Positions 1 through 11,965 are shown, numbered from the stretch's first letter. The stretch: DNA of 64,000 nt from Anaeramoeba flamelloides (GCA_027625915.1 JANTQA010000057.1:62001-126000), one strand, 5' to 3'. Notes: a model not told the origin generated them from the letters alone. Made by a program: numbers and translations.

Positions 1-1899
1 AAATAATATTAAGGTTTATCTTAGAATGAAATATTTGTTCTCAATTAATGATCAATATTTTTATGAATGGTAACCAGATAATAATGTTTGTTTTTCTCTT
101 TTTTTGTTCACAAATATTCAAAAAATATAAATAATTTTAAAAAAATCTAGATATTTTACACCATTTAATTGAAAGTTTTCATTTTTAGATTTATTTATTT
201 ATTAAGAGAAAGGAGTAATCAAGTTTTCATATTATAAATAAAGTCTTATTTTTTATATCTAAGTTTCATAACAATTATATTTATAATTTTATAACGAAGA
301 TTGTGTTTTTACGAAAGTTTTACTGGTAGATTTTTGTATATAATTTGGGCCGAGTTTTTTATTTAAGTATTTTATTCAGATCTATTTAAATTAAATTTTG
401 TTTCTATAAAAGTCCAAAAAAAATTTTTTGAAAAATAAATTATTTTTTATAATTAACCTTTAAAGAATAGATTAGAAATAATTAGAATTATAAATATCAA
501 AGAATAGTTCATATAAGTCTGAAGAAAATCTAATAACTCTCGATATTTTCTTAACACTTGAAAAACTACAATTCTTCGGGATTAATGAAGAAAAAAAAAT
601 AATAAGGTTTAATTTTGATTTTCTAATTGAAGATCCAAAAAAATCCCAATAGAATTCAATATGATTTTTCTAAAATCATTATCACTGTTTCGTGTGAAAA
701 TAGGATATACATATTTTAACCTATTGGCTATAGATCTTGAAAAAATAAAAAAAAAAAATCGAAAAAACAAAAACAAAAAAAAAGTTAAAATGTGAAAAAA
801 ATGATTTCAATTTTAAAAATTTCCCCAGTAATTTTTTCTACTAATATCAATTCAAATTCTTAAAAACATGTAACCCACACATTTAACTTGGTCTCTTTGA
901 CTTGAAAATAGTTTAGATTAAAATATCAAATTATTACAGTAATTTTACATTACCTAGTTAAGGTATTTGTTTTGGATGTTTTATCGAACTGAAAATAGAA
1001 TTGAAAGTTTTGAAATTTGATTTCATAAAATAAAAATACAAAATTTTTGCTTCTCATCCAAATCTGTTATGAGTAATTACTTTATTAAAATAGTAATTTG
1101 TTCAGATTTACTCGAATTTAAAAACAAAGCTCTAAAGTTGGTTTTAATTACTGGTATTTGAATCTCTAATGTAAAAAAAATTTCAGTTGATTTTCTTTTT
1201 TTTCTTTTTCAAAAAGAATTGTCCAATAAATAGATTGTTATTTGTATTCTCTATTTATTTGCTTGGCTCCTTTTTATTGTGTGTGTTGGGTGAACTAAGA
1301 ATCCTAAATGAATCGAATATTACAGAATTGAAAAAAGATACTGCTATTTGAATTATAAATGGTGAAAAAATTTTGAATTCCTTTTTCATATTTTTCTTCT
1401 ATAAATTGACTTTTCAAAGAGGTAAGTTGTAATTTGTGTCTTTATTTGAAAAAAGGAAATAGAAGTAATTCATCTGAAATTATATTCCATTTCAATTTCA
1501 AATACCATTTGAGACAAACCATTTGGTTATGGGTTCTTGAAAGTTTTTGAATTGAAGTAGAATATTGGGCGTGTTACTTATTCTTATTCAATTTAATTTT
1601 TGAGTTATTCTTGTTGCTTTTGGAACAAGATCTTTGTCATAAATAAGTTTCAAAATAATTAAATTGTTATCAAAAGCGTGTTTTCCATTGCTTTTTTTGA
1701 TGCTATTTCTGTTGTTGGTTCAGAAAGATCAAGTTAGGTTTTTTTTTTGTTTATGTTTGTGAAAAGTCAAAGGCAAAAAAGAAAACGAAAAAAAAGAAAA
1801 AAAAGAAAAATAAAAGATTTTATTACTTGGGTTTTTCAGAAGGTTTGTTTTTAAATATTTTTAAAAAAAAAAGAAGAAAAAAAAAACAAAAAAGAAGAA
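1..1899. other. Intergenic, no gene seen
   Basis: A/T-rich DNA with many homopolymer runs and stop codons in every frame. The 3' end (about 1760-1890) is very purine-rich and lies just downstream of the stop of the minus-strand COMM-domain gene, so it may include that gene's 3' UTR. I see no convincing coding segment, RNA gene or repeat here. Confidence 0.6.
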
Positions 1900-2166
1900 T
1901 TAGAGATCAAGGATCTTTAAAACAGGCATTTTTTCGATATTTTGCATTTCTGAAATAACTTTAGCAACGTTGTATCTCATCTCTTGAAATTTGTCCACAC
2001 TTACTTCGAATTGCTTTACTTGCCCATCAGATAAGATCATTTGCATCATTATAACAGGCTTAAGCACCCTTGAAAGAACCCCAGAAGAAATAACAACATC
2101 AACCCTCCAATTTACATCAACAAGGTGTGGATAAGTAACTTTTTCTTTGTCTTTTTTTTGAGACAT
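1900..2166 (-). CDS. COMM domain-containing protein, COMMD5-like
   Basis: The 88-residue product is essentially one COMM domain. After a short Lys-rich N-terminus it has the hallmark tryptophan segment VNWRVDVVIS, then SSGVLSR..KPVIMMQM.LSDGQ, then FEVSVDKFQEMRYNVAKVI and EMQNIEK. From known families, the WRVDV-IS and FQE-RY-VA pattern is closest to COMMD5. COMMD proteins form the Commander complex with CCDC22/CCDC93 and act in endosomal sorting of membrane cargo. Typical members have an N-terminal alpha-helical HN domain of about 100 residues, which is absent here, so the protein is COMM-only like COMMD6, or 5' exons were missed. The start is the ATG at 2166; no good acceptor lies immediately upstream. 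Stop is TAA. The family call is strong; the paralogue call is moderate. Confidence 0.8.
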   Translation of the reverse strand: MSQKKDKEKVTYPHLVDVNWRVDVVISSGVLSRVLKPVIMMQMILSDGQVKQFEVSVDKFQEMRYNVAKVISEMQNIEKMPVLKILDL

Positions 2167-2967
2167 TTTGAGAAAACAGAAATTAAAAAGATATAAAAAA
2201 ATAAAATTATGAGAGAGCTAATGTCAGAGTATTTAAGAAGAAAAAATTTATTTTATACAATTACTAGATTGTGTGGTAAGTGTAAAAATATCTCAACTTT
2301 GAAGAAATTCTTAAATTTTAAGGCAACATGAATCAAAAACAAATAAAAGTTGTATTTGTTGGTGGAACTCGATATTGGCTTTTTTGAACTTTATTAACAA
2401 CTGAAGTCAAACTTTAGATCAGGAAATTGAAACTATTATTTGAAATTCAAATAAGATAATACTTTATCTGAATTACTTTTTTTTTCTATTCTGAAATATA
2501 CCGTTTTATTTAAGGTTCTTGGTTCGTCAAATATACCCAATAAAAAGGAACCAAATAAATAAACTGTGAGAACAAAGTATAATCTAACTCTTTTAATTGT
2601 TTCTATTGTTTTTAAAAAAAGGGAAGAAGAAGTGAAGTGATAATTTTTTTACTATTTATACTCGAAATAGTAGTAATACCTAAAAAATTTCTCAATAGAC
2701 CATCAATTTTCTCAATTTTGGTCGATAAATTAGTTTAAAAATGTCTTGCATGACAAACGAATAAAGATAGAAAGAAAATTCAAGCGTTGTCATGATGGTT
2801 ATTGGAATCGGAAGGATTTAATCGCTTTAAAATAAGATATTTCTATTGGATTTCTATTGAGATGATTAAATTTCCAAAATACAAAATTAAAAAAAATATT
2901 ACAAATAATCTAGAGAAAAGCTTTTTTTTAGTTGTTGATTAACTTTAATAATCTATTTGATATTATT

Positions 2968-2970
<3 letters not shown>

Positions 2971-3028
<58 letters not shown>
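2971..3028. repeat. (TA)n microsatellite
   Basis: Uninterrupted alternating TA for about 58 bases. Self-complementary, so it can extrude a cruciform. Similar shorter TA tracts occur near 3270-3308, 21703, 48893, 49516, 53531 and 54531, often next to dispersed repeats. Confidence 0.95.
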
Positions 3029-3032
<4 letters not shown>

Positions 3033-3265
3033 CTGACAATTACTGAATTTTTGGGAATTAATTATATTAAAAAATTCAAACCTTGATCTTATTTCCAAAA
3101 AGATTTTGTAACAATCTGGTGGTATTTAAAAAGTAGTTGTTAAATTTATTTTTTTTTTTTTATAGATATTTATCACTTTATAAAAATCAGTTATATATAC
3201 TCTTTCATTTTGAAACAATAAATATTTTAAATCATTTATTTAAATTAGAAATTTTAATGTTTAAG

Positions 3266-3301
<36 letters not shown>

Positions 3302-3307
3302 ATATAT

Positions 3308-3778
3308 AAGGTATTTCCAAAAAAGTGGGGCATCTTTTTTAACATTCTATAAAAAAAACTTTTGTTAGTGAAGGTATTCGTTAATTGACGATATTAAATT
3401 AAGTTTAATATTAATACGAATCCAATGGCCATTGTATTTATTGGAAAATATTTTCAAAAGATGAATAAAAACAATAGCGCAATTGTTTTGAAGAAAATTA
3501 TCAACAACATATTTCAATAAAAAACTAGAAATATGGAAAGGGAAAAAAATTATTTTTAAACAAACACATCTAGCTATATTTTTTCAATTCTATTTGAAAA
3601 TTGATTGAGATTAAAAAAGTTATGAAAATGTTTTTTTTGATTAAAAAGAAAAGAAGAAACACCAATTTTCACCCCTGAAAAATATCTGATGAAAATCTAG
3701 ATCGGAAAATTTAATATCTTTATTCTTCAATTCAATACTAAGAAACAAATTGAATTATTACCAAGAATCAATAAATGG
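3308..3778 (+). repeat. Dispersed repeat B, copy 1
   Basis: About 470 bases matching 48926-49416 in the same orientation. Shared landmarks in order: a TTTCCAAAAA start, AAATTAAGTTTAATATT, AATATTTTCAAAA.ATGAATAAAA, a GAGATTAAA..AG.TATGAAAATG segment, CAATTTTCAC.CCT, and GAAAATTTAATATCTTT. Both copies begin directly after a TA microsatellite. Identity looks like roughly 75-80% with indels. No coding frame is conserved, so this is probably a transposon fragment or old duplication. Confidence 0.75.
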
Positions 3779-6288
3779 TTTTTAATTTTTTTGTATATTT
3801 AAATACCTTTTTGATGATTGTGTTAAATGAATATATTTTAGAATAAATTTAGCTCACTTTTTTAGAAATAGTTTACAAATGATTAATTCCTATTTCAATA
3901 TAAGAATGATTTTTCTCTTTTGGATTTTACAATATTTAAGTACTAAAAATGTTTTAATTATAATAGAACAATAAAGAATTGGTTATTCTATGTATTTAAC
4001 CAAAGAGTTATGTATAATTTGAGTACTTTAATTTTTGGAACTTCTATTAATTCATAATAATAAAAAAAATATCTTTTGGAAAAAAAATGTCCTCGGAACG
4101 CCATTTGCCCCCCTTTTCATATGTTTTCATAATGTATTTTTATACAAATTCTAAAATATAATATGTTTTTTTCTTCACTCTCAGAAATTAACTTATAAAT
4201 TTAAAGTTTTTATTTTTTTTTTACTAAGAAAAATTCATTAAAAACGTTAAATAAAAACTTGAATATTGGCAAAAAAATTAAATAAAAACAAAAAATAAAG
4301 AAATTTTACATTAACTTGTTTGATGTATGTATTGAATTCTCTGTTATATAGAAATTTTATTAAAACTCTGGTTATGAAGATTAAAAGTTATAAATTGTTT
4401 GTGATATTAAAAAGAAATGTTCTTTTTGATTTTATTAGATAAGAATTTATAATAATTTTATTACTCTTAGTGGATAAAATATGAATTTTTTATCTTTAAA
4501 ACATTTTTTAAATAGAAAATTATCGATTCGAATAAATCAGATAAATATCAAACTATCCTCTTAAATATAATTCATAAAGGTTTATGATTCTTTTAATTGG
4601 AGAATATAAGTTATAATAAAATCGTTATTAAATAAATAGAAACATTTAAAAAGATGTAAATCAGAATAATAAAAATTAAAAATTTTCACTATTAATTACT
4701 TTGACAATTATCAGTATTCTAAATTATTAATTTAAAAAAATAAAAACAAATCATTACTATTAATTTATATCAATGTGTGTAATTCTTTATATATACATAA
4801 TACCCTAAATTTCTGAATATCCTTAGAAAAAAATTTTAATTTTAATTGTTATTATCGGATTTTAATACATTTAATAGATAAAAAAAAATCAAAGAAAGAA
4901 AATTTTATTATTAAAATTATGTTAGAGTGTTACAAACAAAAAATAACTTGAAAAAAAAAAATGAAATTTTTTTACTTGTTTCTTTTGGTTTCATTATTTT
5001 TCATCGAAATTTTATCAAAAAATTAAAAAATTGGAGGTTTCGATTTTTTGAAAAAGTTTGTCTAGACATCAAAAAAATCTTGTTTTAATGAATAAAACAC
5101 ATCATACTTTACTCGGATTTTTTGATGGACTTTACACCCTAAAATGCCCCTCTAATACTTTAATAAATAATTTATTAATTACAAAATTTATTTTGACATC
5201 ACATAGAAAATTTGTTTTATCTGTTAATTTACATTCAATAGATAATTTATATATTTGATTAAAAATAATACAAAAATCAAAAAAATAAAATTAAAGTCAG
5301 AAAAAAAAATAATCTTTTTTTTCATTGTAAAATTTGTGAAATTTTTTCAACAATATTTTTTTTTCAAATTTTAATGATTTGAACAATAGTTTTAGATTAA
5401 TAATTGACTTTTTTGTACTATTTTTTAATTTTTTATAATTTTTGACTTTTTAAAATCTAGAGATAAAATAAATAAAATTGTTGAATTAGAGATGTGTTAT
5501 ATCAAAAATTATTTTCCAATATCTAGATTAATTTATATTAATAAGTTCATTTTCAAAAATATTTTCTTCAACTTTTTCCTAAAAAACAACATCAAAAAAG
5601 GAAAATTGGTTTCGAAGTTTGTTTTATTATTTTTAAATAATATATTATGTTATTTTGATTTTTTTTTTTAAATTTTGATTTAATTAATTTATCTAATTAA
5701 AGAATTATTTAATATTTTGATTTAGAGTATGAAATGAAAATATTTTCTATTTTTTTTTTTTTTCAAGGGCTTTTTATTGTTTATATTGCGTTTTAGAAAA
5801 TTATGTATTTTGATTTTTTAATTTTTTCCGAAATAAATGTATTTCATTTTTCTCTTGATTTAATATTTATTAAAAATATTATCCATAAAAAAATGAAAAT
5901 TTTTCAGTAATATTTTTTTTTTTTAATTTTTTTATTGTTTTTTTATCATACAATTAACAACTTTTTGAATAGCAATATTAATAAATAAATGTATTGGGTT
6001 TTGAATTACTATTATTGTAATAAAATGTTCTTATTCAAAAAATTAAAAAAAAATAATACTCTTGTTAAAAAAATTAAAAATGAATAATTAGTATTTTTTT
6101 CTAATATTAAAAAAAATACAATAACTTATCTATTTTATCTTTGAACTATTTTAACTTTTTATTGTAGTACAAATATGAATGAAAGATAAATACCAAAATA
6201 AATATAACAATGTATCAAAATCGTTTAAAATATGTAATTGTAAAATTTGATGAAAATAACGCAAATCGGAATTTCTATGGTAAATATA

Positions 6289-6692
6289 TAGCTGTTCCAA
6301 GGCTACCATAAAATTTTAAATAAAATAAAATTGAATTTTCTTATCTTAATTTCCAATTTTCAAAAAATTTGGAAATAAGAGCTATTATTCAAAAAAAAAA
6401 AAATTGAAGATTCATGATGTACTTAAAAATATTGTTCGAAAATGGTAAATTTTAGAAGATCAGTAAATATTGATATTTTTTTGAGCTTCTTTGGACCGAA
6501 AAATTTTTAAGAGTTTCAAGGGATCTTGAATATTTTTTTTTTGTTCCAAAAATTTGAATAATATCTCATTTATTAAATTTTTTTTTTTTTGAATAATAGC
6601 TCTTATTTCCAAATTTTTTGAAAATGGAAAATTAAGATGAGAAAATTCAATTGTGTTTTATTTAGAACTTTATGGTAGCCTTGGAAAGACTG
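6289..6692. mobile_element. 404-bp TA-flanked foldback MITE
   Basis: A long imperfect palindrome with arms of about 110-120 bases. The left arm carries TTCCAAGGCTACCATAAA, then AATTGAATTTTCT and AAATTTGGAAATAAGAGCT. The right arm is the reverse complement and ends in ATGGTAGCCTTGGAAAGACTG. Both ends abut TA (6287-6288 and 6693-6694), as expected for Tc1/mariner-type insertion at TA. The right end gives the typical CAGT terminus; the left terminus is slightly mutated. The ~170-bp centre is A/T-rich and non-coding. Non-autonomous; no transposase is present. Confidence 0.8.
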
Positions 6693-6999
6693 TATATATA
6701 TATATATTACAAATAAAAATTAATTGATAAAAAAAAGCTAAATTGAATTTGATAAAGAATCAGAATCCTTTATATTATTTTTAAAATATGAATTATATTA
6801 ATTTTTAGAGTTTTGTTATGAATTTTGTTCAAAGGATAATTTCTAGAATTGAAAATAATTATTTAATAATATATTTCTAAAAAATTAAGAATTATATTAT
6901 TATTATAAATAATATTAGTTTTTAATATGTTTATTTTATATATTGTAATATTTAATTAAGCGAAATAGTAATATTAATTGAATCAGTACCTATTGTGTA

Positions 7000-7171
7000 C
7001 AGTCAGTTTCACTTTTAAGGCACAAAATAATCTCAAATTAAGGCACAAAATTTGTAATATTTTTTTTTACAATTTATTTTTACTAGAATTTGAATTTTGT
7101 ACTTTAATTTGAGATTTTTTTTGTGCCTTAAATTTCGTTGAAAGTTTGTGCCTTAAAAGTGAAACTGACTG
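7000..7171. mobile_element. CAGTCAGTTTC hairpin MITE, copy 1
   Basis: A 172-bp inverted-repeat element flanked by TA on each side. Its ends are CAGTCAGTTTCACTTTTAAG and the exact complement, followed internally by repeated AAGGCACAAA units. The left arm lacks the CTTTCAACGAAATTT block seen in the other copies, so it carries a small internal deletion. CAGT ends plus a TA duplication place it with Tc1/mariner-type MITEs. Other copies are at 18139-18337 and 19658-19855. Confidence 0.92.
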
Positions 7172-7173
7172 TA

Positions 7174-8936
7174 TTTATAAACGAATTCATTATCTTTTAT
7201 AAAAAAAAAATCAATAAAAATAATAGGTTCGTTTGTACATTTTCTGAAAATTATATATTTTATTCTGTTTAGAGGTTTATTATCAAAGAAAACCCACCAA
7301 TACAATGAAAAAAATTCAAAAAATATCTTTTAATTTAATTATATTATGTTAAATTATTGTAATTTGTTAACGATTGATAGTCAAATACGGTGATTTATCC
7401 CTGTATAAACTGTTTTTTTCATTAATAAAATTTGGATTTAATCTCAGTAAATTTATTTTCCATTTATATTTAATAGTCTTTATTGTATTTCAAAACCTAA
7501 AAGAGATACTAAATCCCAATTAATTTTTGCAAAGTGTTTTGAAGAGTTAAAAAAATGAAAAATACAAAAACGTTGTATATATGTTTCTTCAGATATGAAA
7601 GAGTGTATATATATATATAATATTTAGAATCCTTATTTAAGGATATCCAGGTTTATAACACCAATTGTTTCAAAACCAAAATGAAATTTTCTTTGAAATT
7701 TAAACTCGTTTTTTGGAGCGAATTCAACAAAAAAATTAAGAAATATATTTGAATTCAAGTACTAATAAATTTTCACAATTAAATTAGAACCACAAAATCT
7801 GAATTTTCAGAAAAAGTTTTAGAACCTACCAAAGAAAACAAAAATTATTTTTAAAAATGAAAAATATTTTTTTCTAAGTCTTTGAACAAGTTGACTTATA
7901 TTCGTAAACTAATTTTTTTTAAAAAAAAAGAACTTGAAATATCTTTTTTCTAAAGTCTAAAGATAATATTTTTATTACTAAAGCATAAATAACAGAAATC
8001 GCAGAAAACTAATCTCAAATTTTGATATTTTCTTAATTTTTATTCCCTAATGTCAATTTACTCATTTTACTTATTTACAACTTCTAAGCCAGTATTACAA
8101 GTATATTCAAAATTAGAAACTTTGAAATTATATTATGTTTTAAGAATTTAGATTTAAAATTAAATTGAAAGGGGATAAATTTGATTTGAGGGTTTTAATA
8201 AGAGTAAAAATATACATTTCTATAATAGATATTTTAAACAAAAAAAAACTGTTTATTGGTAAAAAAAAAAAAAAATAATTAATTCCAATTTGTTTTTTTT
8301 TAAGGTTAAGGGGATTTGTTTTCTGTGAACAGATAAAAGTTTTTTGATCTTTCCAAAAAAGATAACTGAAAAAATAACTTTAATTTTAAAAATTAAACTT
8401 TCAAACGAAATATTTTTTCCAAAATATTCATTCAAAAATAATTCCAAAAGTTTAAAAATAAATAATAAAAAATAAAAATGTGAATTTTTGTTTTTTGATA
8501 AATGAATAAGTAGTAATTATTAAAAAACAAATTTATACTTTGCTGAAAAAAAAATGATAATATTTCTTGATCAAATTTATTATTAATTTGGCACTTACTG
8601 CAAATCAGTTATAAATAATAATCATGTAATAATTGTTTATTCAAATGATATTATTCTAGATAAAATACTTATTAATTTGTGAGAAAAAAAGTAAATTTTA
8701 ACTAGAAAAATTCTTATTAAAATTAAAATCAAACAAAAAATGAAAAATAAAAAGTAATGTGGTTTAAAAAAAATATTTCAAAAAAAAAAACACAAAAACA
8801 TAAAAAAAAAACTTTTTTTCAAATTAATTTTTTATAAATAAAGGTTTTTTACCTAGGTAGATGGGTAGGTAGATAGGTGAACCGATCATGATATAAATCA
8901 ATGGATCGGTAGATCTTTAAACAAAATAAAAAAACA
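7174..8936. other. Intergenic, no gene seen
   Basis: A/T-rich DNA between the MITE and the 3' end of the LKB1-type gene. I see no conserved coding stretch. The last ~100 bases contain a short inverted repeat just beyond the kinase stop codon, listed separately. Confidence 0.55.
8881..8910 (-). other. Small inverted repeat in 3' flank of LKB1 gene
   Basis: ACCGATC at 8881-8887 pairs with GATCGGT at 8904-8910 across a 16-base loop, some 30 bases after the kinase stop on the minus strand. Next to it (about 8851-8880) is a run of TAGG/TAGA-like tetranucleotides. It could form a 3' UTR hairpin; function unknown. Confidence 0.4.
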
Positions 8937-11044
8937 TTAAAGTATATTACAACAAGACAAATCATCATCATCATCATCATCATTATTGCCAAGATTATTT
9001 TTTATATTATTTTTTTTCTGTGTTTTTTTCTCGTATTTATGATTATTTTTCTTCTTGTTTAGATTTGAGACATAATAGCCGTCTGATAAATCACTGCTAC
9101 TACCTGTTTCTGAATTATACTCAACGTTATCATCATCTTCGTCGTCGTCATCTTCGTCACTATTTGAATTTAAAATTTTTGGAATTAAACTTTGAACTTG
9201 TTCATCTTTATCATCTTCATATTTGGGTGTATATTCTGGAATTTGAAACCATTCTTCGCCTTCCTTGTCCTGTAATTTCATTGTCATCCAGGGGTGATTT
9301 TTAATCTTTTCAATGGATAAACGTTGTTTTTCATTGTTGTTTAATAGCCCATTCATTAAATCTTTTAATTCCTCACCAAAATATTCAGGTATTTGAAAGT
9401 GCCCCTTTTGGATATTCTTCCATAATTCAAATTTATTGGATCCATTGAAGGGGAATTTGCCCGTAATCATCTTATAGAGCGTTACGCCCGCAGCAAAAAT
9501 ATCAGCTTTGAATGTCGAAACCGTCTCGTCTCTTGAAATTTCTGCGCATTGGAAATATGGCGATCCAACATCTGTAGCAATCAACCGATCAATGCTGTAA
9601 TTTTTGGCTAATTGTTTTTGAATTTCTTTTTTTTTAGGTTCGTTGAGCTTTGGGTTGTTATTTGTTTTTTGAATCTTCTCGGAGTACCCAAAAGATGAAA
9701 ATGAAGACGAAGATGAGGACGAAGAGAACGATGATGACAAATTCTCTTTTTTTCCTTGCTTCAGAACTTGTGCTTCCCCAAAATCGGATAACTTTAGCGT
9801 TCCGTCAGTCATTAATAAGATATTTGATGGCTTCACGTCTCGGTGAACAACCAATTTGGAATGGCAATGCTCTAATGCTAAGATTAATTGGCTAAACAGT
9901 GATCTTACCTGCGTGAGCGGTAGTTTTTTTTTCTTGGTTTGTTGGATGGAATCAATGAAATTTGAGAGTGTACCGCCACTCACAAATTCTAAGACAATAT
10001 AAAGAATGCCTTTCTCATTGAAATCAAAAACATCAATTAGCCCCATGATATTCTTATGATCTAAATGTTTCATTGTTTCAATTTCTTTTTTGACAGACTC
10101 AACACCATTTGGAATGCGCTGTAATCGGCTCAAAGTCATTTTTTTAATTGCCACACGTTCGTGCGTAGATTGGTTGATTGCTTCTCGGACTTTATTGTTT
10201 TGGTGTGTTTTTCAATAAGAAATTTGTAATTATTATTCGGAAATAGATTTTCAGTGAGTCAATTTTGAGGTTTATGAAAGAAGACAAGAAAGAGTGTTTT
10301 TTTATGGTTACCCAAACTGGGATCACCAAAAAAAGTGAACAGAGAACGAACAAAAACAATTTTTTTTTGATTATTTCTTTCTTAATTGCTTGTGTTTTTT
10401 TTTTTTTTTTTTTTTCGTTTTTTGTGGAGTGAAACTCTAAATCAATGAACAACAAACAATTTTTTTCTCCTGGTAATATTAGAATAAAGAAAATTCCAAT
10501 AGTTACAACTGGATTTATTCTTTGAAAAACGAATCACTTAATTGAATTTTCCGATTAGGATTCTTTGTTGATCAAACAAAAAAGTGAAAGGTTCAAAATA
10601 AGATTACTCAACTAATCCGAATCTTGTTTTCATTCAAACAATCACTTTAAATATGTGTTTTAATTTTTTGTTTGTTTGGAGTGATGTTTGTTTTTTATTG
10701 TTTGTTTGCTGTGGTTGTCGAAAGGCAGTTCATAAAAGGAAAAAATATTTTGTTTTTATTTCCTTAATAATTTAAAGGGGTGTAATTTTTGAAGTTAATG
10801 TTCAAATTTGAGTCGTTTTAATTTTTTAGTTGTTTTGCTGAGTTGCAAACAAAAAAGAAAAGAAAGTGTTTATTCCATCAAAATTGTTTTCTGGACATTA
10901 AAACATTCAAAGAAGTAAAAAAAAAAAAAAATAGAGCAAACCTTTCGCTTTTGATCCAGATCCCAAAACATTTCCAAACATATAATTGTGAACAATTTTT
11001 GGTGATCTTTTTTTTTGGTAGGTTATTGTTATCTTTTTGTTCAT
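8937..11044 (-). CDS. STK11: LKB1/STK11-type Ser/Thr protein kinase, 2 exons, CAAX tail
   Basis: Two exons: 11044..10942 and 10189..8937, giving 451 residues. Exon 1 starts at ATG and ends in the glycine-rich loop (G28-S-G30-S-K-A-K34). Exon 2 resumes in phase with VREAINQS and VAIKK (Lys50). Features specific to LKB1 are LQRIPNGVESVKKEI, the GSPYFQCAEI activation end (about 243-252), and FKADIFAAGVTLYKMITGKF. HRD is at 150-152, DFG at 170-172 and the lobe-C Arg at 324. The third loop Gly is Ala33. A Ser/Lys-rich insert of about 50 residues sits between DFG and GSP. The tail is Asp-rich and ends C-C-N-I-L, a CAAX box with Leu last (geranylgeranylation predicted); animal LKB1 also ends in a prenylated CAAX box. 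LKB1 activates AMPK-family kinases with STRAD and MO25. The gene is divergent from the SH3 gene. Confidence 0.9.
10190..10941 (-). other. Intron of LKB1-type gene (752 bp)
   Basis: Donor G|GTTTGC at 10941, acceptor AATAAAG|TC at 10190. The junction falls inside the GTC codon for Val35 and joins the glycine loop to VREAI in phase. The intron contains long T/A runs and stops in all frames. The donor departs from GTAAGT, but no alternative upstream exon restores a kinase N-lobe. Confidence 0.8.
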
Positions 11045-11965
11045 AAAAAAATTGAAAGTGAAAAAAATAAATACACAAGTTACAAATTTTGATCCTTTGA
11101 GTTTTGAGAAATTAATTTGAGTGATTTACTTAAAACAGTAAATTGGTTCATCCTTTAAAAGTTTAATTAGCTTAAAAAAAAGTCTATTAGATATCTTAAA
11201 GTTGAAAAACTTCAAAACATGAATTATTTTCAATTAAATTACTTATTTTATTTCAATATTTCCTTTTGGATATGCGATTTAAAGACCTTGTTTGTTTCTA
11301 ATTATTCGCAAAATGTAATTATTCAAGTCAAGAATTATCACACCATTTCCTTTTGGTAATAAGTTTCAAATCTAATTTATTAAAACAATTAACTTCAGAT
11401 AAGATGATCAATTTTTTTCTTATTTTTCATAAGAGTCACTCTCAAGTTACACAAAATAAGTTTAAAGTTGTTATAAAGTATTGTATTGAGATCAAGTAAT
11501 TCATTTTTTATCACTTTTTTTTCCAAGAAACTCTATTGAAATAAGATATGACGATAAAAAAGTTTGAACAGGAAATTTCTTCCTAGGTTACAAGCTACAA
11601 CTCTGAATTTTTTCAGGAAAGTTAAATGTTTCGGAAAAAATAAAATTATATTTTCCTACCTCTGCTTTTATTTATTTCGAACTTTTCCAAAAAGAGACCA
11701 AACCCCTAAAAAAAAGGTGAAACCCATCTTGAAAGATTTATTTACAAAATCCAATAAAAAAAGTTTAATTCCAAATTTTGGTATTTAAAAAGTTTTTTTA
11801 AAGAGTCGGCTTCAATTTTTCATTCTCCTTCTGAATTACAAAAACTAACTTATAAAGTTTTTTATTTTTTTCAATTTTTTGTTCCCTTTTGTTTTTTTTT
11901 TCACATCAAAATTTTTTTTGTTGGGGATAAAAAACAAAAGCTTTGCATCAAAAGAAAATCTTTTG
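11045..11965. other. Divergent intergenic region between LKB1 and SH3 genes
   Basis: About 0.9 kb lying head to head between the kinase start (minus) and the SH3 scaffold start (plus), so it should hold both promoters. I see no recognisable motif beyond A/T runs. A 74-codon open stretch at 11564-11788 lacks an ATG start and resembles nothing I know. Confidence 0.5.

Larger units (their letters stand above)
2167..6288. other. Intergenic with microsatellites and one dispersed repeat
   Basis: About 4.1 kb without a gene I can support. It holds two TA microsatellites (2971-3028 and about 3266-3308) and one copy of a dispersed repeat (3308-3778), described separately. The rest is A/T homopolymer-rich DNA dense in stops. 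Confidence 0.55.

Noticed and set aside
5058-5258. 66-codon open frame in the 2.2-6.3 kb region
   Set aside because: Lacks ATG start and I recognise no family; left as noise, though composition is slightly protein-like.
10192-10455. Minus-strand frame with a candidate first kinase exon reading FGDPSL before a GTAACC donor near 10303
   Set aside because: It does not give a G-x-G-x-x-G loop in phase and adjoins a long poly-A/T run. The exon at 11044-10942 gives a proper LKB1 N-lobe.
11564-11788. Open frame of about 74 codons upstream of the SH3 gene
   Set aside because: No ATG start, no recognisable motif, and I cannot find splice sites linking it to the scaffold in phase with support.
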